Source of the DNA: Actinomycetes bacterium
GTDB lineage: Bacteria; Actinomycetota; Actinomycetes; Mycobacteriales; Micromonosporaceae
Assembly (NCBI GenBank): GCA_023437285.1
Contig: JAEZGP010000712.1
Span: 1-14,518 of the forward strand
Length of the DNA: 14,518 bases
Reading direction: 5' to 3'
This document shows, piece after piece, positions 7,717 through 14,256 of the stretch (positions are counted from its first letter, which is position 1; the number at the start of each line of letters is the position of its first letter). The notes under the pieces are model-generated. The model did no database searches. It saw nothing but the letters and a program-made list of their open reading frames with translations, and was not told the DNA's origin. A program made the translations under genes and the position numbers.

Positions 7717-8924
7717 CCGTTTACCATCCCCGGTCCGGGCGGCGCCGGGTGCGGCCCACGTTGCGGCTGCGGCTGACCCTGCTTAACGGCATCCTGCTGG
7801 TCGGCGCGGCCGCGCTGCTCCTCGTGCTGTCGTGGCTGCTGGTCGGCGACGCGCTCGGGCCGACCGCCGAGCTGAGCCCAGGCTCGCGGGTCACCCTCGC
7901 CGACGGCCGCGAGCTGGATGCCCACACCTGGCAGGTCATGGTCGCTGACGCGATCACGCAGGGCCTGCTCATCAAGGGCCTCATCGCCGTACTGGCGGTG
8001 AGCCTGGTCGGCATCGCCGGCGCGTACGTGGTGGCCGGGCGGGCCCTGCGGCCCCTGCAGCAGGTGACCGCGACCGCGCAGCGCCTGTCCGGCGAGACGC
8101 TGGACCAGCGCATCCGTTACGCGGGCGCCGACGACGAGGTGGCCGAGCTGGCCGACACGTTCGACGCGATGCTCGACCGCATCGGCACGGCCTTCGACAG
8201 CCAGAAGCGGTTCGTCGCCAACGCCTCCCACGAGCTGCGCACGCCGCTGGCGGTCATGCGTACCGAGGTCGACGTCACGCTGGCCGACCCGGACGCCGAC
8301 GTGGCGGAGTTCCGGCGCATGGCCACGGTGGTGCGCGACGCCTCCGAGCGGGCGAACGCGCTGGTCGACGCGCTGCTCGTGCTCGCCCGTACGGAGGCGC
8401 AGGCGGGCCGGCGGTTGGCCCGCAAGATGCCCACCGACCTCGCCGACGGGGTGGCCACCGCACTGTCTGCCGTGTCCCGCGACATCGACCGGCTCAGCCT
8501 GCAGCGCGAGACGTCGCTGGAGTCGGCGCCGGTGGTCGGCGATCCGGGGCTGCTCGACCGGCTGGCGGGCAACCTCATCGAGAACGCGGTGCGCTACAAC
8601 TACCTGCACGGCCGGTTGTGGGCCCGTACGGGCGCCGACGCCACGCATTCGTGGCTGGTGGTCGGTAACACGGGCCCTGAGGTCGAGCAGGCCGACGTGC
8701 CGGGGCTGTTCGAGCCGTTCCGGCGCGGTGGGCGGGAGCGTACCGGCGGTCGCGGGTCGGGACTGGGGTTGTCGATCGTACGGGCGGTGGCCGACGCCCA
8801 CGGCGGCACCGTGACCGCCGTGGCGCTGCCCGACGGCGGCATGGAGGTCACCGTGCGGCTGCCGAACGCGTCGACCACGCCGGTGCTGACGGGCTCCGCC
8901 CCGGTCAAACCGATCCTGCGGTAA
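7713..8924 (+). CDS. Sensor histidine kinase (HAMP, HisKA, HATPase)
   Basis: A 403-residue class I kinase. Membrane helices at about 23-45 and 88-108 enclose an extracellular loop of only ~42 residues. HAMP is at about 109-162 (GRALRPLQQVTATAQRL); the H-box is NASHELRTPLAVMRTE with phospho-acceptor H173. The catalytic domain has the N-box LIENAVRYN, a G1-like VVGNTGPEV (degenerate against DxGxG), the F-box LFEPFRRG and the G2 box GRGSGLGLSIV. The first codon ATG 7713 overlaps the regulator stop by four bases. Partner is clearly the adjacent OmpR-type regulator. The very small extracellular part leaves little room for ligand binding, so a co-sensor (for example the anchored beta-propeller upstream) is possible but unproven. 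The last codons fall inside the first copy of a 25-bp tandem duplication. Confidence 0.95.
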   Translation: MTVYHPRSGRRRVRPTLRLRLTLLNGILLVGAAALLLVLSWLLVGDALGPTAELSPGSRVTLADGRELDAHTWQVMVADAITQGLLIKGLIAVLAVSLVGIAGAYVVAGRALRPLQQVTATAQRLSGETLDQRIRYAGADDEVAELADTFDAMLDRIGTAFDSQKRFVANASHELRTPLAVMRTEVDVTLADPDADVAEFRRMATVVRDASERANALVDALLVLARTEAQAGRRLARKMPTDLADGVATALSAVSRDIDRLSLQRETSLESAPVVGDPGLLDRLAGNLIENAVRYNYLHGRLWARTGADATHSWLVVGNTGPEVEQADVPGLFEPFRRGGRERTGGRGSGLGLSIVRAVADAHGGTVTAVALPDGGMEVTVRLPNASTTPVLTGSAPVKPILR

Positions 8925-8949
8925 CCCGGTCAAGCCGATCCTGCGGTGA
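8900..8949. repeat. 25-bp tandem duplication at the histidine-kinase stop codon
   Basis: Copies 8900-8924 and 8925-8949 match at 23 of 25 positions (differences 8909/8934 A-G and 8923/8948 A-G). The second difference turns the TAA stop of copy one into TGA in copy two, so both copies end in a stop codon. Each copy carries a small potential stem (ACCG or GCCG, loop ATCCTG, CGGT). Confidence 0.9.
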
Positions 8950-9041
8950 CATGGCGGCGGCGAGGCCGAACGTGGTCCGCAACATTTGCGCAAACTATCG
9001 AGGGCGATCCTTCTATCGATGGTGCCGGTCGCAAGGGTTGT

Positions 9042-9094
9042 GGCCCGGCTTGCCTCGGTACCCGCGAGGGGGTGGCGGACCCGTCGGCCGGGCC
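9042..9094 (+). other. Potential branched RNA structure downstream of the kinase gene
   Basis: Outer stem GGCCCGGC (9042-9049) with GCCGGGCC (9087-9094), 8 perfect pairs. Inside are two hairpins: CCTCG (9053-9057) with CGAGG (9065-9069), and GGGT (9070-9073) with ACCC (9079-9082). Together they make a three-way junction. It lies about 118 nt past the kinase stop and upstream of the next promoter, so it could be a 3'-UTR element or terminator. High GC makes chance stems common. Confidence 0.3.
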
Positions 9095-9103
9095 GTGGCT
9101 CGT

Positions 9104-9114
9104 CGAAACTTTCG
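9104..9114. promoter_or_regulatory. Upstream CGAAA/TTTCG operator-like palindrome
   Basis: CGAAACTTTCG: perfect 5-bp arms around a single C. It lies 50 bp upstream of the -35 of the sugar-binding-protein promoter. It has the same arms as the site at 9202-9213 and resembles LacI-family operators (CGAAACGTTTCG type). Confidence 0.45.
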
Positions 9115-9164
9115 CGTTGATCATTTCTTGCCGGATCGGGATCGTAATGAGACCTTGTAGTCGA

Positions 9165-9193
9165 TTGACGTCCCGGTTTCCGGCTCATAACGT
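9165..9193 (+). promoter_or_regulatory. Vegetative promoter of the sugar-binding-protein gene
   Basis: TTGACG (9165-9170), 17-nt spacer, TAACGT (9188-9193). Both hexamers and the spacing fit the main actinobacterial sigma-factor consensus well. Transcription would start near 9200, within or next to the downstream operator-like palindrome. Confidence 0.65.
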
Positions 9194-9201
9194 GCCGCAA
9201 A

Positions 9202-9213
9202 CGAAACATTTCG
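9202..9213. promoter_or_regulatory. Downstream LacI-type operator-like palindrome
   Basis: CGAAACATTTCG: 5-bp arms and a 2-bp centre, one base from the classical LacI-family form CGAAACGTTTCG. It covers the predicted transcription start, an ideal repression position. LacI-family regulators commonly control CUT1 sugar-uptake genes; no LacI gene is in this window. Confidence 0.55.
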
Positions 9214-9296
9214 GGGGACCTGCTGGTGGCCGTGGACACCCCTCTCCGCGTGCCGGCATCCTGGAACCCCGCCATCTTTGCCTCACGGAAGGACGT

Positions 9297-10607
9297 ATGT
9301 CCGTGCGCGAGCACAGACGGTTGCGCAAGACCATTACCTGCCTGGCCGCCGCGGCGCTTCTCGGCGCGGTCGCAGGTTGTGGCGAAGCCCCGCAGGCAGA
9401 TGACAGCCCCGGCAGTTACGTGCAGGTGTGGGCGTTGCAGGACCCGAACAACGAGCCCATCATCCAGCGCGGCATAGTGCAGTTCAATTCCGATTCGGGC
9501 ACCGGTGCCCGGCTGACCACGTACGCCAACGACTCGTACAAGCAGAAACTGCAGGCGGCCATGGGCACCCCCGCGGCGCCCGACGTGTTCTTCAACTGGG
9601 GCGGCGGCAACCTCGCGGAGTACGTCCGAAGTGGACAGGTGCGAGACCTCACCGACGCCCTTAAGGCCCGGCCGGACGTGGCCAAGGCCTTCCTGCCCAG
9701 CGTCCTCGACGTCGGCAAGATCGAAGGCACGCAGTACGGCCTGCCGATGAACGGCATCCAGCCGGTCATCCTGTTCTACAACAAGAAGGTGTTCGCCGAC
9801 GCCGGTGCGCAGCCCCCGCGCACCTACGACGACCTGCTCGGCCTGGTGGACCTGTTCAAATCCCGGGGCATCACGCCCATCGCGCTGGCCGGCTCCCAGG
9901 GTTGGACGGAGCTGATGTGGCTCGAATACCTCCTGGACCGGGTGGGCGGGGCCGCCCGCTTCGCCGACATCTCGGCGGGCAAGCCGGACGCCTGGAAACA
10001 CCCCGACGTCAAGCGCGCCCTGACCATGTGCCAGAACCTGGCGAAGTCCGGGGCGTTCGGACCCGACTTCGCCGAGGTCGACTACGACAAGACCGGCGCG
10101 TCGCGGATGCTCGCCACCGGCAAGGCGGCCATGCACCTCATGGGCAGTTGGGAGTACACCAACCAGGGCATCGACAATCCATCCTTTGTGGCCCGCAAGG
10201 AACTGGGCTGGCTGGCGTTTCCCGCCGTGACGGGCGGCAAGGGCAACGCGGGTGCCGTGGTCGGCAACCCGAGCAACTACTTCTCGGTGCGCACCGACTC
10301 GGTCGTCGGCGACTCGGCCGTCCGGTTCGTGGTCGAGACGCTGTCCTCCGACGCCTACATCGAGGACCTCATCGACTCCGGGCAGGTGCCTGCGGTCAAG
10401 GGCGTCGAGAACAAGCTGGTCGGCAAGAACGCGGACTTCGCCCGCTTCACCTACCAGTTGGCGGTGAAGGCGCCGACGTTCACGCAGTCGTGGGACCAGG
10501 CGCTGAGCCCGGCGGCGGCCGGCACGCTCACCACAAGCCTGCAGAAGCTGTTCCTGGGCGACATGTCACCCGACGACTTCATGAACGCCATGGAGGCGGC
10601 CAAATAG
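9297..10607 (+). CDS. CUT1-type extracellular sugar-binding lipoprotein, without adjacent permeases
   Basis: A 436-residue family 1 solute-binding protein. The signal peptide (MSVREHRRLRKT, then a hydrophobic stretch) ends in a lipobox VAGC with lipidated C28, so the mature protein is tethered outside the membrane. The body has the usual two-lobe features: QVWALQDPNNEPIIQRGIVQ, APDVFFNWGGGNLAEYV, YGLPMNGIQPVILFYNKKVF, PRTYDDLLGLVDLFKSRGI and MHLMGSWEY, closely matching carbohydrate binders that deliver oligosaccharides to ABC importers. The sugar cannot be named. ATG 9297 is preceded by GGAAGGA (9287-9293, spacing short but acceptable). Frames open upstream lack support. It has its own promoter and paired operator-like sites, and a strong terminator closes it, so it is a single-gene unit. 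Permease and ATPase genes are absent here; it must use a transporter encoded elsewhere or act as a sensor. Confidence 0.9.
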   Translation: MSVREHRRLRKTITCLAAAALLGAVAGCGEAPQADDSPGSYVQVWALQDPNNEPIIQRGIVQFNSDSGTGARLTTYANDSYKQKLQAAMGTPAAPDVFFNWGGGNLAEYVRSGQVRDLTDALKARPDVAKAFLPSVLDVGKIEGTQYGLPMNGIQPVILFYNKKVFADAGAQPPRTYDDLLGLVDLFKSRGITPIALAGSQGWTELMWLEYLLDRVGGAARFADISAGKPDAWKHPDVKRALTMCQNLAKSGAFGPDFAEVDYDKTGASRMLATGKAAMHLMGSWEYTNQGIDNPSFVARKELGWLAFPAVTGGKGNAGAVVGNPSNYFSVRTDSVVGDSAVRFVVETLSSDAYIEDLIDSGQVPAVKGVENKLVGKNADFARFTYQLAVKAPTFTQSWDQALSPAAAGTLTTSLQKLFLGDMSPDDFMNAMEAAK

Positions 10608-10625
10608 CGCCAGGTGGTGAACACG

Positions 10626-10661
10626 GATGAGGGCGGGCCGGGCAACCGGCCCGCCCTCATC
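10626..10661. terminator. Strong bidirectional hairpin terminator
   Basis: A perfect 16-bp stem: GATGAGGGCGGGCCGG (10626-10641) and its exact reverse complement (10646-10661), closed by a GCAA (GNRA-type) tetraloop. It lies 18 bp after the sugar-binding-protein stop and 25 bp before the stop of the convergent fadB gene, so it can end both messages. No T-tract. Confidence 0.9.
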
Positions 10662-10686
10662 GCTACGGGGGGAATGTGCCGACGGC

Positions 10687-12756
10687 TCAGTCGGGCAGGC
10701 TCGCCACCCCGGCCGGCAGGAACCGGCGGCCGGTGACGCGCTCCGAGTAGCCCGTACGGTCCAGGTACGGGGTGATCCCGCCCAGGTGGAACGGCCAGCC
10801 GGCGCCCAGGATCATGCACAGGTCGATATCCTGCGGCTCGGCCACGACGCCCTCGTCGAGCATGCGGCGGATCTCCATCGCCAGCGCCGACAGTGCCCGA
10901 TCGCGGACCTGCTCGACCGTAAGCTCCTCGTCGCCCTGCACAAGGATCGCCGCGACCTCGGGGTTGAGCTCGTCGTCGACGAGCACCGGCAGGCCCGACT
11001 CGGCGATGCGCTTGACGTTCTCGCTAGCCGGGAACCGGTCCGGGAACGCGTCGTGCAGGATCGAACCCACGTGGTAGGCCACGCCCGCGCCGACGAGCTG
11101 CGTGAGCGCCAGCGGACGCATCGGCAGGCCCAGCGGGTCCAGCGCGCCGTCGGCCACGGCCGGCGGGGTGCCCGCGTCCACCGTCGCGAAGATCTCGCCC
11201 ATGAACCGCATGAGGACGCGGTTCACCACGAACGCCGGGGCGTCCTTGACGAGTACGCACGACTTCTTGAGCTTCTTGCCGACCGCGAACGCCGTGGCCA
11301 GCGCCGCGTCGCCGGTACGCTCCGCCCGGATGATCTCCACGAGCGGCATGATGGCGACCGGGTTGAAGAAGTGGAACCCGACCACGCGCTCGGGGTGCTC
11401 GAGGTCGGCGGCCTGCGCGGTCACCGACAGCGACGAGGTGTTGGTCGCCAGCACGCACTCCGGCGAGACGATCTTCTCGACCTCGGCCCAGACCTGCTTC
11501 TTGACGCCCAGCTCCTCGAACACGGCCTCGATGACGAAGTCGGCGTCGGCGAACGCGCTCTTGTCGACCGAGCCGGAGACCAGGCCCCGCAGCTTGGCGG
11601 CCTTGCCGGCGTCGAGCCGGCCCTTGGCGACGAGCTTGTCGATCTCGGAGCGGACGTACCCGATGCCCTTGTCGACGCGCTCCTGGTCGAGGTCGGTCAG
11701 CACGACCGGCACCTCGAGGCGGCGGGCGAACAGCAGCGCCATCTGCGAGGCCATGAGGCCGGCGCCGACGATGCCCACCTTCGTCACGTCGCGGGCCAGG
11801 CCCGGGTCGGGTGCTCCCGCGGGCCGCTTGGCGCGCCGCTGCACCAGGTCGAACGCGTACAGGCTGCTGCGCAGCTCGTCGGTCATGATGAGGTCGGCCA
11901 GCGCCTGCGTCTCGGCGGCCGTGCCCTCGGCGAACGAGGCGTCCTTGGCCAGCGCGAGAAGATCCAGGGCCTTGTACGCCGACGGGACGGCGCCGTGCAG
12001 CTTCTCGTCGAGCAGCTTGCGGGCGAAGAACAGCACCCCGTCCCACATGTCGCGGTCGACCTCGGGCCGCTGCACGGTGATCTCGCCACGCACCACCCCG
12101 GCGGCCCACTCGATGGAGCGCTCGAGGAAGTCGGCCGGCTCCAGCAGCACATCGCTGATGCCCAGCTCGGCGGCCTGCTCCGGACGCAGCATCCGGTTCT
12201 GCATGAGCGGGTTCTGGATGATCACCTGAACCGCGCCGGGAATGCCGATGAGGTTCGGCAGCAGCTGCGAGCCGCCCCAGCCGGGGATCAGCCCGAGGAA
12301 CACCTCGGGCAACGCCAGCGCCGCCGCCCCCGTGGACAGGGTCCGGTAGTGCGCGTGCAGGGCCAGCTCCAGGCCGCCGCCCATGGCCGCGCCGTTGACG
12401 AACGCGAACGTCGGTACGGTCGCGTCGCGCAGCTTCGCGAACACCCGGTGCCCCAGCTCGCCGATCTCGACGGCCTGCTCGCGGCTGGTGAGCAGCGGCA
12501 TGCCGGTGATGTCGGCGCCGACGCAGAAGATGTACGGCTTGCCGGTGACGGCGATGAACGCCGGGTTCGCCTCGATCGCCGTCTCGATGGCGGTGTCGAG
12601 GCTGGCCAGGCCGCCCGGGCCGAGCGTGTTCGGCTTGCGATGGTCGTGCCCGTTGTCCAGCGTGATGATCGCCGCGGGCTTGTCCAGGCCGGGCACCTGC
12701 ACGTAGCGCAGGAGGGACTGGGTGACGACCTCGTTCGGGAAGGCTGGGTTGGTCAT
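10687..12756 (-). CDS. fadB: Fatty-acid oxidation complex alpha subunit (enoyl-CoA hydratase / 3-hydroxyacyl-CoA dehydrogenase)
   Basis: A 689-residue bifunctional enzyme hydrating 2-enoyl-CoA and oxidising 3-hydroxyacyl-CoA with NAD. The crotonase domain (about 15-300) has the oxyanion loop GADITGM (80-86), E130 (MGGGLELAL) and E151 (LPEVFLGLIPGWGG), the two catalytic glutamates. The dehydrogenase has the NAD motif GAGLMAS (331-337), NTSSLSVT and the catalytic His H462 (VVGFHFFNPV); the C-terminal helical domain follows, starting near KDAPAFVVNRVL. The last glycine of the usual GxGxxG is Ala, a variant I believe occurs in other actinobacterial FadB proteins. ATG 12756 shares its A with the TGA stop of the thiolase gene, and GAGGAG lies ~5 nt upstream, so translation is coupled. 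A GTG further upstream in frame would overlap the thiolase and is rejected. The partner thiolase makes the beta-subunit. Confidence 0.95.
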   Translation of the reverse strand: MTNPAFPNEVVTQSLLRYVQVPGLDKPAAIITLDNGHDHRKPNTLGPGGLASLDTAIETAIEANPAFIAVTGKPYIFCVGADITGMPLLTSREQAVEIGELGHRVFAKLRDATVPTFAFVNGAAMGGGLELALHAHYRTLSTGAAALALPEVFLGLIPGWGGSQLLPNLIGIPGAVQVIIQNPLMQNRMLRPEQAAELGISDVLLEPADFLERSIEWAAGVVRGEITVQRPEVDRDMWDGVLFFARKLLDEKLHGAVPSAYKALDLLALAKDASFAEGTAAETQALADLIMTDELRSSLYAFDLVQRRAKRPAGAPDPGLARDVTKVGIVGAGLMASQMALLFARRLEVPVVLTDLDQERVDKGIGYVRSEIDKLVAKGRLDAGKAAKLRGLVSGSVDKSAFADADFVIEAVFEELGVKKQVWAEVEKIVSPECVLATNTSSLSVTAQAADLEHPERVVGFHFFNPVAIMPLVEIIRAERTGDAALATAFAVGKKLKKSCVLVKDAPAFVVNRVLMRFMGEIFATVDAGTPPAVADGALDPLGLPMRPLALTQLVGAGVAYHVGSILHDAFPDRFPASENVKRIAESGLPVLVDDELNPEVAAILVQGDEELTVEQVRDRALSALAMEIRRMLDEGVVAEPQDIDLCMILGAGWPFHLGGITPYLDRTGYSERVTGRRFLPAGVASLPD

Positions 12757-14036
12757 CAGTTCTCCTCGGTGCCGGTGAAGTGCGGGTTCTCCCAGATGAC
12801 CGAGCCGCCCATGCCGATGCCGATGCACATGGCGGTCAGGCCGTAACGCACCTCGGGGTGCTCGGCGAAGTGCCGCGCCAGCTGGGTCATCAGGCGTACG
12901 CCGGAACTCGCGAGCGGGTGGCCGAGGGCGATGGCGCCGCCCCACGGGTTGACCCGGGGGTCGTCATCGTCGATGCCGAAGTGGTCGAGGAAGGCCAGCA
13001 CCTGCACGGCGAAGGCCTCGTTGAGCTCGAACAGGCCGATGTCGTCGATCGTGAGGCCGGCCTTGCGTAGCGCCTTCTCGGTCGACGGGATCGGGCCGAC
13101 GCCCATCACCTCGGGCTCGACGCCGGCGAAGCCGAACGACACCATGCGCATCGCCACGGGCAGGCCCAGCTCCTCGGCCACGTCGGCGCGGGCCAGCAGG
13201 CAGGCGGTCGCGCCGTCGTTGAGGCCGGCCGCGTTGCCCGCGGTCACCCGCCCGTGCGCGCGGAACGGCGTCTTGAGCGTGGCCAGCTTCTCCAGCGACG
13301 TGTCGGGGCGCGGCGCCTCGTCGACGCTGGCCAGACCCCAGCCGGTGGCCGGGTCGCGGGTCGCCACGGTGACCAGGTCGGGCTGCAGCTTGCCGGCCGC
13401 GTACGCCTTGGCGGTCTTCTGCTGCGAGGCGAGCGCGAACCGGTCGGCGCGCTCCTTGGTGATGCCCGGCTCGCGGTCGTGCAGGTTCTCCGCGGTGGAG
13501 CCCATGACCAGGGCGGACGGGTCGACGAGCTTCTCGGCGACGATGCGCGGGTTGGGGTCGACGCCCTCGCCCATCGGGTGACGGCCCATGTGCTCGACAC
13601 CGCCCGCGATCGCCACGTCGTACGCGCCGACCGCCAGCCCGCTGGCCACGGTCGTCACGGCCGTCATCGCACCGGCGCACATCCGGTCGATGGCGAAGCC
13701 GGGCACGGTCTTGGGCAGCCCCGACAGCAGCGCGGCGGTGCGGCCGATGGTCAGGCCCTGGTCGCCGATCTGCGTGGTCGCGGCGATGGCCACCTCGTCG
13801 ACCCGCTCAGGGGGTAGTGCCGGGTTGCGCCGCAGCAGCTCCCGGATGCAGCGGATCACGAGATCATCGGCGCGCGTCTCGGCGTACATGCCGCCGGCCT
13901 TGCCGAACGGCGTGCGTACGCCGTCGACGAAGACGACTTGGCGCAGCGGATCTGTCGCACGGCCGGCCGAGTGGGCCGCCTCCTCCGGGGAAGGTGTGCG
14001 ACCGATCGGACTGGTCACGGCGGTGTCTTGCGGCAC
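12756..14036 (-). CDS. fadA: Acetyl-CoA acyltransferase (thiolase), fatty-acid oxidation complex beta subunit
   Basis: A 426-residue thiolase cleaving 3-ketoacyl-CoA to acetyl-CoA and a shortened acyl-CoA. The nucleophile is C120 (FAIDRMCAGAMTAV). Also visible are NEAFAVQ, the active-site His H373 (GHPLASSGVR; family consensus GHPLGxxGxR, with Ala and Ser in the middle) and the second Cys C404 (MCIGIGMGG). The first ~30 residues (before RQVVFVDGVRTPFGKAGG) are a variable extension. GTG 14036 is supported by GGGAGG six nt upstream (14048-14043). It is the first gene of the fadA-fadB operon; the one-base TGATG junction gives a fixed translational ratio. The order thiolase then alpha subunit next to an RNase D gene recalls an arrangement I remember from Streptomyces. 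Together with FadB it performs the last three beta-oxidation steps. Confidence 0.96.
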   Translation of the reverse strand: MPQDTAVTSPIGRTPSPEEAAHSAGRATDPLRQVVFVDGVRTPFGKAGGMYAETRADDLVIRCIRELLRRNPALPPERVDEVAIAATTQIGDQGLTIGRTAALLSGLPKTVPGFAIDRMCAGAMTAVTTVASGLAVGAYDVAIAGGVEHMGRHPMGEGVDPNPRIVAEKLVDPSALVMGSTAENLHDREPGITKERADRFALASQQKTAKAYAAGKLQPDLVTVATRDPATGWGLASVDEAPRPDTSLEKLATLKTPFRAHGRVTAGNAAGLNDGATACLLARADVAEELGLPVAMRMVSFGFAGVEPEVMGVGPIPSTEKALRKAGLTIDDIGLFELNEAFAVQVLAFLDHFGIDDDDPRVNPWGGAIALGHPLASSGVRLMTQLARHFAEHPEVRYGLTAMCIGIGMGGSVIWENPHFTGTEEN

Positions 14037-14101
14037 AGCGAGCCTCCCTGGTCGTGGTGTGCCGGCTCAACGGCTCGGCGCCGGAGCCTTCCCTACGATG
14101 C

Positions 14102-14115
14102 TACTCGTTAGTAAC
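14102..14115. promoter_or_regulatory. Operator-like palindrome upstream of fadA
   Basis: TACTCGTTAGTA (14102-14113; 4-bp arms, 4-bp centre) overlaps the perfect odd palindrome GTTAGTAAC (14107-14115). On the minus strand TAGCAT, just downstream at 14104-14099, could be a -10. Fatty-acid oxidation genes in actinobacteria are often controlled by TetR-type repressors at such sites. Sequence support is modest. Confidence 0.35.
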
Positions 14116-14161
14116 TACGGTCCGCATCAACGCCACCGTGGCACATCGCACAGGCAGTCCG

Positions 14162-14256
14162 GCTGACTGCCCCGCCCGCGCCGCCTGCCCCCGCCCGCGC
14201 GGCCTGCCCCGGCCCACGCCGTCTGCCCCCGTCCATGCGGCCCGCCCCGGCTCAGT
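14162..14256. repeat. Degenerate 19-bp minisatellite, about five units
   Basis: Consecutive 19-bp units at 14162-14180, 14181-14199, 14200-14218, 14219-14237 and 14238-14256 share a core CTGCCCC[C/G]G followed by a C-rich tail. The second and third units match at 16 of 19, second and fourth at 15, third and fifth at 15. The last unit contains the RNase D stop codon. On the minus strand the array is rich in GGG and GGGG runs, so it could fold as a G-quadruplex in the RNase D 3' UTR. Confidence 0.7.

Larger units (their letters stand above)
8950..9296. other. 347-bp intergenic region upstream of the sugar-binding protein
   Basis: No convincing gene: the frames open here lack a Shine-Dalgarno and recognisable protein. 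The region is visibly less GC-rich than its neighbours. It holds a perfect palindrome TTTGCGCAAA (8985-8994), a repeated CTATCGA (8995-9001 and 9013-9019), a branched potential RNA structure (9042-9094), two CGAAA/TTTCG palindromes and a strong vegetative promoter, each listed separately. The leader from the predicted start site to the ATG is about 97 nt; I recognise no known riboswitch in it. Confidence 0.6.

Noticed and set aside
8946..9296. 117-residue N-terminal extension of the sugar-binding protein, or a small gene at 8951-9160
   Set aside because: The extension would bury the lipoprotein signal peptide, and the region holds the promoter; the small frame has no ribosome-binding site or recognisable sequence.
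7680..10136. 818-codon open frame on the minus strand across the kinase, intergenic region and lipoprotein gene
   Set aside because: It crosses two well-supported genes and a promoter region, has no Shine-Dalgarno and no recognisable domain; a codon-bias shadow.
10627..12846. 739-codon open frame on the plus strand opposite fadB
   Set aside because: The protein is Arg/Gly/His/Leu-rich with low complexity and no domain; it is the mirror of G/C third-position bias in fadB, and its start lies in the terminator stem.
14162..14256. CRISPR array
   Set aside because: Units are contiguous 19-bp degenerate repeats without spacers, and no cas genes are present.
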